Shown here piece by piece: positions 1 through 5,581 of a stretch of DNA of 5,581 nucleotides. The translations under genes and the position numbers were made by a program. Below the pieces are notes generated by a model. The model was not told the DNA's origin. It was given only the letters and a program-made list of their open reading frames with translations, and did not search any database. Every line of letters starts with the position of its first letter. Position 1 is the first letter of the stretch. Source of the DNA: Opitutaceae bacterium (lineage in GTDB: Bacteria > Verrucomicrobiota > Verrucomicrobiia > Opitutales > Opitutaceae); assembly GCA_005787865.1 (NCBI GenBank), contig SXZN01000261.1, positions 1 to 5,581 of the forward strand, written 5' to 3'.

Positions 1-1
1 G

Positions 2-1108
2 GAAGACGCGACCGCTTTCGCCTCGTACGATTTAATCATCACCTCGTACGGCACCCTCACCCGCGATGCCGAAATTTTCACGGCGCAGGAATTCGACATT
101 ATTCTCGCGGATGAAGCCCAACATTTAAAAAATCGCCGCACGCAAGCCGCGCAATCTTTGCGCACTCTGCGCGGCCGCGGGCGCTTCCTCCTGACGGGCA
201 CGCCCCTCGAAAACTCACTCGATGACCTGCGCTCCCTTTTTGAATATCTGATGCCAGGCTTTATCGCCGCCATTCCCGCCGGCGTGCGTGGCACCGATCG
301 AACTTGGTTCGATGAGCGCCTGCGGGTGCAGACGGCTCCCTATATTTTACGCCGGACCAAACTCGTGGTCGCGCCCGAGCTGCCCGAAAAAATCGAGCAA
401 ACCATTTATTGCGAACTCACGCCTGATCAGGCCGCGCTCTACCGCCGCATGCAGGATAAAACCGAGCAGGAATTGTCCAAGCTCGCTGCCACGGGAGCCT
501 CCGCGGGGACACTGCATCTGGCCGCGCTCACGCAATTGCTCCGCCTCCGCCAGATCTGCTGCGATCCCCGACTGATTCCGGAACAAACGGCCTCGAGCAC
601 TAAACTGGAAGCCTTCCGCGAGTTGCTGGCCGAAAGCATTGATGAAGGCCACCGCATGCTCGTCTTCTCACAATTCACCTCTCTCCTCGGCTTGCTCCGG
701 ACCGAACTCGAAGCCCAAGGGGTGGCGTATTGCTACCTCGATGGCTCCCTTTCGACCCGAGCCCGCCAAGCCGCGGTTGATCGCTTTCAAGCCGACGAGA
801 CCATTCCCGTTTTTCTCATTTCGCTCAAAGCCGGCGGCACGGGCCTTAATTTAACCGGCGCCGACGTGGTCGTGCATTACGATCCGTGGTGGAATCCAGC
901 CGCCGAAGCGCAAGCGACTGATCGCACGCACCGCATCGGCCAAACTAAAGTTGTCACTAGCTACCGGCTCATCTGCGCCCAAACGGTTGAAGAAAAAGTG
1001 CAGTTACTCCAAGATACCAAGCGCGCCCTCCTCGCTGATGTATTCGAAGCCAGCGCGGCCGCGGCCGCCAAATTAAGTCTCACGGATCTCCGCGACCTGC
1101 TCAAATAA
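2..1108 (+). CDS. SNF2-family DNA-dependent ATPase/helicase, C-terminal part (5' truncated)
   Basis: This is the last 368 codons of a SNF2-type superfamily 2 ATPase, a protein that uses ATP hydrolysis to translocate on double-stranded DNA and remodel DNA-protein complexes. The frame is open from the window edge, so the true start and the Walker A motif lie upstream. Counting visible residues, the order is: an ITSYGTL stretch (13-19), the Walker B box DEAQ (37-40, the form common in bacterial members), motif III LTGTPLEN (64-71), the second RecA-like lobe beginning near MLVFSQF (219-225), motif V in SLKAGGTGLNL (274-284), the SNF2 signature YDPWWNP (293-299), and motif VI DRTHRIGQ (307-314) with its arginines. 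The C-terminus (EASAAAAAK, then LSLTDLRDLLK) is a usual ending for bacterial SNF2 proteins. All visible motifs look intact. The biological role of bacterial SNF2 proteins is mostly unknown, and any accessory N-terminal domain cannot be seen here. Family call very secure; specific role not. Confidence 0.96.
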   Translation, partial: EDATAFASYDLIITSYGTLTRDAEIFTAQEFDIILADEAQHLKNRRTQAAQSLRTLRGRGRFLLTGTPLENSLDDLRSLFEYLMPGFIAAIPAGVRGTDRTWFDERLRVQTAPYILRRTKLVVAPELPEKIEQTIYCELTPDQAALYRRMQDKTEQELSKLAATGASAGTLHLAALTQLLRLRQICCDPRLIPEQTASSTKLEAFRELLAESIDEGHRMLVFSQFTSLLGLLRTELEAQGVAYCYLDGSLSTRARQAAVDRFQADETIPVFLISLKAGGTGLNLTGADVVVHYDPWWNPAAEAQATDRTHRIGQTKVVTSYRLICAQTVEEKVQLLQDTKRALLADVFEASAAAAAKLSLTDLRDLLK

Positions 1109-1110
1109 GT

Positions 1111-1124
1111 GCTCAGCGCTGAGC
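1111..1124. repeat. 14-bp perfect palindrome just after the SNF2 stop codon
   Basis: GCTCAGCGCTGAGC is its own reverse complement and begins two bases after the TAA of the SNF2 gene. As RNA it could form a 5-bp stem with a 4-nt loop. GTGC (1109-1112) and GCAC (1126-1129) flank it but are not in register with the core stem. No T-tract follows, so it is not a classical intrinsic terminator. It could be a 3'-end hairpin, a protein-binding site or chance. Confidence 0.4.
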
Positions 1125-1153
1125 TGCACCGCCAGCCGCATTGGGTTGTTTGC

Positions 1154-1181
1154 TTGGCCTTGGCCAGAAATCCCCTAACTT
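1154..1181 (+). promoter_or_regulatory. Candidate sigma-70-type promoter for the thioredoxin gene, possibly leaderless
   Basis: TTGGCC (1154-1159) and TAACTT (1176-1181) are separated by 16 nt and resemble weak -35 and -10 boxes. The -10-like box ends 6 nt before the ATG at 1188, so transcription would begin at or beside the start codon, giving a leaderless mRNA. This fits the lack of a ribosome binding site. The matches are partial and such boxes arise by chance, so confidence is low. Confidence 0.3.
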
Positions 1182-1187
1182 GGGTGT

Positions 1188-1619
1188 ATGAAATTCATTA
1201 CGACCCTCGCCTGCTCCCTGACCCTCGCGCTTGCCACGACCGCCTGGGCGGCCGGCACCCACCTCAAATCTGAAAAGCCCTTGCGCATTGCCCAAGGGAT
1301 GGAAGTGAGCCTCACCGATTTTCTCGTACCGCAAAAATTCACGGTGTTTGATTTCACGAGCGAATATTGCCCGCCCTGCCGCGTCTACACGGAGCCACTC
1401 CTCCGTCTGCACCAACAGCGCGCCGATGTCGCCGTGATCAAAGTCGATATCAACCGCCCCGAAGTGCACCGCATCGATTGGCAATCACCCGTGGCCCAAC
1501 AATACGGCATGCGCTCAATTCCCCACTTCAAAGTGTATGGCCCGCAAGGCGATTTGCTCGCGGCGGGAGACGAGGCCCGCGCCATAGTGGATGGCTGGAT
1601 TGCCGCGCTGCCCCGGTGA
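1188..1619 (+). CDS. Exported thioredoxin-fold protein with CPPC active site
   Basis: This 143-residue protein is a probable thiol-disulfide oxidoreductase acting outside the cytoplasm. It opens with a Sec-type signal peptide: K2, a hydrophobic core (about residues 3-18), and a likely cut after AWA or AWAA (residues 19-22). The thioredoxin fold follows: beta strand FTVFDF (51-56), the redox pair C61-P-P-C64 at the helix start, strand VAVIKVDI (81-88), and RSIPHF (109-114) whose P112 is the expected cis-proline facing the active site. A C-terminal helix ends at ALPR. CPPC differs from the CGPC of cytoplasmic thioredoxins, so redox potential and partners may differ. The ATG at 1188 is favoured because an in-frame TAA lies at 1176-1178 and the signal peptide starts exactly there. 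No Shine-Dalgarno sequence precedes it. It is followed after 48 nt by the DUF1684 gene and may share its transcript. Whether it reduces, oxidises or serves cytochrome maturation (TlpA/ResA-like) cannot be decided. Confidence 0.92.
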   Translation: MKFITTLACSLTLALATTAWAAGTHLKSEKPLRIAQGMEVSLTDFLVPQKFTVFDFTSEYCPPCRVYTEPLLRLHQQRADVAVIKVDINRPEVHRIDWQSPVAQQYGMRSIPHFKVYGPQGDLLAAGDEARAIVDGWIAALPR

Positions 1620-1667
1620 GCGCGCCGTGTACCCTGCCATTAAAAATTTCTGCCCGAACTTAATATC

Positions 1668-2597
1668 ATGATGCTTGCGCTGGTTCTTCCCGCTCTGCTG
1701 GCCACGAGCGCGGCCCCAACCAGTACCGCGCATTCTGCCATGCCGCCCCATTCCATAACCGCCGGCAGCGCTCTGCCCGTTGATTACGCCCAAACGATCG
1801 CCGCCGCCCGCGCCGAGCGCGTCAAAGAGTTAACCACGCCGAATGGCTGGCTCGCGCTCATTGGCCGACACCTGATTTCTTCGGGAATAAATACCATCGG
1901 ATCGGCCCCCGATAATTCGATCATCCTGGCCGCGGGCCCGCCTTATCTCGGTACCGTTACGCTCCAGGAGGGAACGGTCACGCTCACGCCCGCCCCCAGT
2001 GCACTTCTGACCATCAAGGATCAACGCATCCAACAACCAACCGAGTTAATTTATAAGGGAAAAACACCCACCGTGGTGGTTTTTGGCTCAGTAAATTTTT
2101 ACGTGATGATGCGGGGCGACAGTTTATTTTTGCGCGTCAAAGACCGGGAGGCGGATCGACTCAAGAATTTTGTGGGGCTCGATTATTTCCCCTTGGACCC
2201 TAGCTGGCGCCTTGAGGCGACGTGGATCCCGTTCAACCCACCTCATCAAGTCAACATCACCAACATGATTGGGCAGACCACCCTCACCCCCGTTCCGGGC
2301 AAAGCCGTGTTCACCCGAGACGGTCGCACCTTCGAGCTGCTCCCGATTGACGAGGGCGGGATGGAACTTTTTTTCGTAATAACTGACCTGACTGCTGGCC
2401 AGGAAACCTATGGGGCTTGCCGCTTTCTGTCCGCCGCGCCTCCCCAAAACGGCAAAATCATGCTCGATTTCAACCAAGCTGAAAATCCGCCCTGCGCCTT
2501 TACCCCCTTCGCCACCTGCCCGTTGCCGCCCAAAGAAAATCGGCTCCCCATTCGCGTCACTGCCGGTGAGAAAAATTACCGCGGCGTACATCATTAA
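1668..2597 (+). CDS. DUF1684 domain protein, probably exported
   Basis: This 309-residue protein belongs to the DUF1684 family, whose function I do not know. The recognisable family blocks are TPNGWLALIG (57-66), NTIGSAPDNSIIL (75-87), NFVGLDYFPLDPSWR in the middle, and the strongly conserved C-terminal part: TYGACRFL (247-254), LDFN (266-269), NPPCAF (273-278), CPLPP (284-288), NRL (291-293) and AGEK (299-302). The C-terminal block is essentially complete, so the protein looks full length. The N-terminus is hydrophobic (LALVLPALLATSAA), like a short signal peptide, but has no lysine or arginine before the core. Family members usually read roughly GLYWL after the WL.L.G motif; here it is GRHLI. 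An in-frame TAA at 1641-1643 leaves ATG 1668 (or 1671) as the only plausible start; no ribosome binding site is visible. It sits 48 nt after the thioredoxin gene and 22 nt before the methyltransferase gene, which suggests one transcript but no particular pathway. Confidence 0.93.
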   Translation: MMLALVLPALLATSAAPTSTAHSAMPPHSITAGSALPVDYAQTIAAARAERVKELTTPNGWLALIGRHLISSGINTIGSAPDNSIILAAGPPYLGTVTLQEGTVTLTPAPSALLTIKDQRIQQPTELIYKGKTPTVVVFGSVNFYVMMRGDSLFLRVKDREADRLKNFVGLDYFPLDPSWRLEATWIPFNPPHQVNITNMIGQTTLTPVPGKAVFTRDGRTFELLPIDEGGMELFFVITDLTAGQETYGACRFLSAAPPQNGKIMLDFNQAENPPCAFTPFATCPLPPKENRLPIRVTAGEKNYRGVHH

Positions 2598-2606
2598 ACC
2601 TCTGCT

Positions 2607-2612
2607 TATCCT
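2607..2612 (+). promoter_or_regulatory. TATCCT, possible -10 box for the methyltransferase gene
   Basis: TATCCT ends 7 nt before the ATG at 2620, the same placement as the TAACTT box before the thioredoxin gene. A TAnnnT box at this distance is the arrangement known from leaderless bacterial genes. No convincing -35 box is seen, and the gene could equally be read from the upstream transcript, since the gap to the DUF1684 stop is only 22 nt. Confidence 0.18.
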
Positions 2613-2619
2613 TTAATCT

Positions 2620-3318
2620 ATGAAAGCCCGCGACTGGGACCGCTTAGCGGCCGCCTATGAAAATGAAGTCTGTGATATTTTTGTCCGCGATCGGAAAAAA
2701 GTGATCGCCCAATGGTTACGCGCCCGCGGTTTGCTGCGCGGCCAAAAGACCTTGCTCGATATCGGCTGCGGCATCGGCTCCTTTATTAAGCAATACGGCC
2801 GCCATTTTGGTCAAAAAATAGGCACGGATCATTCGCGCCGGATGCTCCAGATCGCGGCGCGCCGTTGTCACAAATTAGCCGACTGCACCTGGCTCCAGAC
2901 GGACGTAATTGACCTCCCCCCGACCCTGCACGCTCGGGGAGATTTGGTGGTTTGCTCCAACGTCATCACCTTTGTATCAGCGACGGCCTGCGCTCGCGCC
3001 ATGAAGGAAGTCACCCGCTGCGCTCGGCCCGGCGGGGCGCTCTTATTCATATTACCAGCGCTGGAAAGTCATGACGCCGTGGTCACGCTAGAAACCGGCC
3101 GCAAGCGACCCATCCGCGGCGCCACCGCGATTGTGGCGCGCAATGATCGCAAACAGCGTTTTTATACCGCGGCGGGCGCGCGCCAGTTAGCGGCCCGCGC
3201 CGGACTGCGTTCGATTACGGTGCGCAAAGCGTGGTATCCGTGGATCGATGAGGGCATCACCCGCGCTCCCCGCGGCCACGAGTTACCGTGGGACTGGCTT
3301 GTGACGGCTCGGCGTTGA
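2620..3318 (+). CDS. Class I SAM-dependent methyltransferase
   Basis: This 232-residue, probably cytoplasmic protein transfers a methyl group from S-adenosylmethionine to an unknown acceptor. The Rossmann-type SAM fold is clear: motif I LLDIGCGIG (45-53) binds SAM, IGTDHS (67-72) supplies the acidic residue D70 expected to hold the ribose hydroxyls, QTDVIDLP (93-100) is the segment near the adenine, GDLVVCSNVI (107-116) is motif II, and RPGGALLFILP (136-146) is motif III. The N-terminal WDRLAAAYEN (6-15) resembles the entry helix of UbiG/BioC-like small-molecule methyltransferases. The C-terminal third carries GARQLAARAGL, a helix common in these enzymes, and ends with HELPWDWLVTARR. None of this names the substrate. 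The start is fixed by an in-frame TAA at 2614-2616, six bases before the ATG. No Shine-Dalgarno sequence is present. Position suggests co-transcription with the DUF1684 gene; the transporter gene 95 nt downstream may or may not belong to the same unit. Confidence 0.93.
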   Translation: MKARDWDRLAAAYENEVCDIFVRDRKKVIAQWLRARGLLRGQKTLLDIGCGIGSFIKQYGRHFGQKIGTDHSRRMLQIAARRCHKLADCTWLQTDVIDLPPTLHARGDLVVCSNVITFVSATACARAMKEVTRCARPGGALLFILPALESHDAVVTLETGRKRPIRGATAIVARNDRKQRFYTAAGARQLAARAGLRSITVRKAWYPWIDEGITRAPRGHELPWDWLVTARR

Positions 3319-3327
3319 GCGCGCGCC

Positions 3328-3359
3328 CGGCGGCCCAAAATCAGCGGCCACCGCCGCCG
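3328..3359. repeat. GC-rich inverted repeat after the methyltransferase gene
   Basis: CGGCGGC (3328-3334) can pair with GCCGCCG (3353-3359), a 7-bp stem with an 18-nt loop, starting nine bases after the methyltransferase stop. No T-tract follows (the next bases are ATAGAAATC), so it is at best a weak or Rho-assisted end signal. In GC-rich DNA such a match can be chance. Confidence 0.25.
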
Positions 3360-3370
3360 ATAGAAATCAT

Positions 3371-3403
3371 ATGGAAGCTCGCCAAAGGTCCGCGAGCTGT
3401 TGA
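3371..3403 (+). other. Possible 10-codon leader ORF containing a 7-bp inverted repeat, before the transporter gene
   Basis: An ATG at 3371 opens a 10-codon frame (MEARQRSASC) ending in TGA at 3401-3403, ten bases before the transporter ATG. Inside it, AGCTCGC (3376-3382) is perfectly repeated in inverse orientation as GCGAGCT (3392-3398) with a 9-nt loop. A translated leader peptide overlapping a hairpin just ahead of an efflux-type gene is the layout of translational attenuators, while the repeat alone could be an operator for a repressor. There is no ribosome binding site, no mutually exclusive second hairpin that I can see, and no adjacent regulator gene, so both readings are speculative. 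Confidence 0.2.
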
Positions 3404-3413
3404 ATGATGCCTT

Positions 3414-4667
3414 ATGGACCAAGCCTCTCCAAGCCCAGCTGGCGTCGGTTTTATTTTTGTTACGCTCGTACTCGCCGTTATCGGTTTCGGGCTCCTCATT
3501 CCTGTTCTGCCGAAATTAATCGTGCAGCTGAATGGGGGAGAAATTGCCTCCGGTTCGCACGTCTACGGGTGGATCATCTGCAGCTATGCGTTGATGCAGT
3601 TTGTTTTTTCGCCGATTTTGGGCGCGCTCTCTGATCGCTACGGCCGGCGCCGCATTATCCTGATCGCGACCGCAGGCTCGGCGCTTGATTACTTTATCAT
3701 GGCGAACGCGCCGACGCTGGCCTGGTTCTTTGTGGCGCGCATCATTGCCGGCGCCACCGCGGGAGTACTCTCCACCGCCAACGCCTATATCGCCGATATC
3801 ACGCCGCCCGAAAAGCGCGCCCAATCCTTTGGTTTGCTCGGCGCCGCTTTTGGCATCGGCTTCATCATCGGCCCCGTGGCCGGCGGACTCCTCGGCCAAA
3901 TCGATATTCGTCTACCATTCTTCGCCGCCGGCATCTGCTCCTCCATTAACTGGCTGTATGGTTATTTTGCGTTACCCGAATCCCTCAAACCTGAGAACCG
4001 TCGCGAATTTTCCTGGAGCCGCGCCAATCCCATCGGCGCACTGTATGCGCTGAAGCGACTTCCATCCGTGCTGGGACTTGCGGAGTGCTACTTCATCATG
4101 ATGCTCGCCCAGACGATGCTACAAACCACGTGGGCGCTATACACGGGACATCGTTACAACTGGGGCCCCCTCGCGATCGGACTTTCCCTCATGGCGGTCG
4201 GCGTTTTGACCGGTCTCGTTCAAGCCACTCTCGTGAAGCGCATCGTGCCCAAATGGGGTGAAACAAAATCTGTGCTCATTGGATTTATCGCCTCGATCAT
4301 CGCCCTCCTCTGCTACGGCCTCGCGACCCAAGGTTGGATGATTTATGTCATCATGATTTTTGGTTCCTGCGCGGGGATCTCCGGCCCTGCCCTGCAATCC
4401 TACATTACCAAGCATGTGCCCGCGAACGAGCAAGGTTCGGTCCAAGGCGTTTATGGCGGTCTCGCGAGTCTCGCCGGTATTCCCGGACCTCTGTTGGGGA
4501 GTTGGAGCTTCGGCTGGGCCGTCGCCGCAGATCGGCCCGCCTGGCTGGCTGGTACGCCGTTTTTTCTAGGCGCAGGCATCACCGTGCTCGCCCTCTGGTT
4601 GGCCGTGCGGACTTTCCGGCAAGATGCGCGCCGCCCCGTGATCGTGACCCCGACGATCGCCAGTTAA
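3414..4667 (+). CDS. TetA-like major facilitator transporter (DHA1 type), substrate unknown
   Basis: This 417-residue inner-membrane protein has the length and pattern of a 12-helix proton-coupled exporter related to the class A/B tetracycline pumps. Visible hallmarks: GFGLLIPVLP in helix 1 (24-33), motif A GALSDRYGRRR in the 2-3 loop (70-80), LDYFIMA in helix 3 (91-97), RIIAGATAG in helix 4 (109-117), YIADITPPEKRAQSFG (125-140), and the antiporter motif C GFIIGPVAGG in helix 5 (149-158). The second half also follows TetA: KWGETKSVLIGFIA (280-293), GPALQSYI and QGSVQGVYGGLASL. Compared with TetA(B) as I recall it, the helix 1 aspartate (D15) is A21 and the helix 9 aspartate (D285) is S294, while D84 is kept as D92 and D66 of motif A as D74. 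It is therefore unlikely to be a canonical tetracycline pump. An in-frame TGA at 3405-3407 fixes ATG 3414 as the start. No adjacent tetR-like gene is visible. Confidence 0.93.
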   Translation: MDQASPSPAGVGFIFVTLVLAVIGFGLLIPVLPKLIVQLNGGEIASGSHVYGWIICSYALMQFVFSPILGALSDRYGRRRIILIATAGSALDYFIMANAPTLAWFFVARIIAGATAGVLSTANAYIADITPPEKRAQSFGLLGAAFGIGFIIGPVAGGLLGQIDIRLPFFAAGICSSINWLYGYFALPESLKPENRREFSWSRANPIGALYALKRLPSVLGLAECYFIMMLAQTMLQTTWALYTGHRYNWGPLAIGLSLMAVGVLTGLVQATLVKRIVPKWGETKSVLIGFIASIIALLCYGLATQGWMIYVIMIFGSCAGISGPALQSYITKHVPANEQGSVQGVYGGLASLAGIPGPLLGSWSFGWAVAADRPAWLAGTPFFLGAGITVLALWLAVRTFRQDARRPVIVTPTIAS

Positions 4668-4693
4668 AGCTCCCCGCGCAATCACGCTTGCCA

Positions 4694-4718
4694 GCGCGCA
4701 CTTCGCGCCCTCTTTTTT
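4694..4718 (+). terminator. Probable intrinsic terminator after the transporter gene
   Basis: GCGCG (4694-4698) pairs with CGCGC (4704-4708) around a 5-nt loop (CACTT), and two bases later comes TCTTTTTT (4711-4718). A short GC-only stem followed by a T-rich tract is the standard Rho-independent form. It begins 26 nt after the transporter stop. The stem is only 5 bp, which keeps confidence moderate. It ends 9 nt before the topoisomerase start codon, so the parE-like gene either has a promoter overlapping this element or is reached by read-through. Confidence 0.6.
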
Positions 4719-4727
4719 CCCCATTCC

Positions 4728-5581
<854 letters not shown>

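Noticed and set aside
158..160. TTG at 158 as the start of the SNF2 gene
   Set aside because: The frame is open upstream to base 2 and encodes conserved SNF2 sequence including the DEAQ box at 110-121, so 158 is an internal codon of a gene truncated by the window.
1055..1068. GCGGCCGC repeated in tandem, and further copies at 171-178 and 2647-2654
   Set aside because: The copies lie within coding sequence where they encode alanine/arginine-rich stretches and have no shared spacing or context; explained by GC-rich codon choice.
1203..1217. Lipoprotein signal in the thioredoxin N-terminus (TLAC, cysteine 9)
   Set aside because: The -3 position is threonine and the cysteine comes only nine residues in, before the hydrophobic core; an ordinary signal peptidase I site at AWA(A) fits better.
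1113..1484. Minus-strand ORF of 123 codons opposite the thioredoxin gene
   Set aside because: It is antisense to a clear thioredoxin gene, shows no recognisable domain and is low-complexity; a shadow of GC-rich coding DNA. The same applies to the other minus-strand frames, for example at 2124-2594, 3516-3899 and 4137-4445.
3404..3406. ATG at 3404 or 3407 as an alternative start for the transporter
   Set aside because: Both are in a different reading frame from the transporter, and an in-frame TGA at 3405-3407 prevents any upstream extension from ATG 3414.

Overview
The window reads as an ordinary stretch of bacterial chromosome: six protein genes, all on the + strand, tightly packed, with no gap longer than 95 nt. 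By eye the base composition is moderately GC-rich. The type IIA topoisomerase at the right edge has the sequence style I associate with Bacteroidetes and Verrucomicrobia ParE (VGLNGVG, NTGAKYDS, RPGMYIGRLG). None of the five visible start codons has a Shine-Dalgarno sequence. GC-rich DNA, a Bacteroidetes-like ParE and SD-less starts together suggest a verrucomicrobium, perhaps of the Opitutus group. This is inference at moderate-to-low confidence, because no rRNA or other marker is present.

Layout. Positions 2-1108 hold the C-terminal half of a SNF2-family ATPase whose 5' part lies outside the window. Next comes a possible operon of three genes: an exported thioredoxin-fold protein with a CPPC active site (1188-1619), a DUF1684 protein with an export-like N-terminus (1668-2597), and a class I SAM-dependent methyltransferase (2620-3318). 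After a 95-nt gap with two inverted repeats and a possible 10-codon leader ORF comes a TetA-like major facilitator transporter (3414-4667). A probable intrinsic terminator (4694-4718) lies only 9 nt before the start of a parE/gyrB-type topoisomerase B subunit (4728 to the window end, 3' truncated).

How the genes relate. The SNF2 ATPase and the topoisomerase act on DNA and look like independent neighbours. The thioredoxin and DUF1684 proteins probably both act outside the cytoplasm. The methyltransferase could modify a small molecule and the transporter export one, but their substrates cannot be read from sequence. I see no mobile element, CRISPR array, RNA gene, phage gene or sign of a defence island, and I do not see a previously undescribed system. 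The best points for a second look are the loss of two of the three intramembrane aspartates of TetA in the transporter, the leader region of that gene, the terminator placed against the parE start, and the SD-less, possibly leaderless starts.
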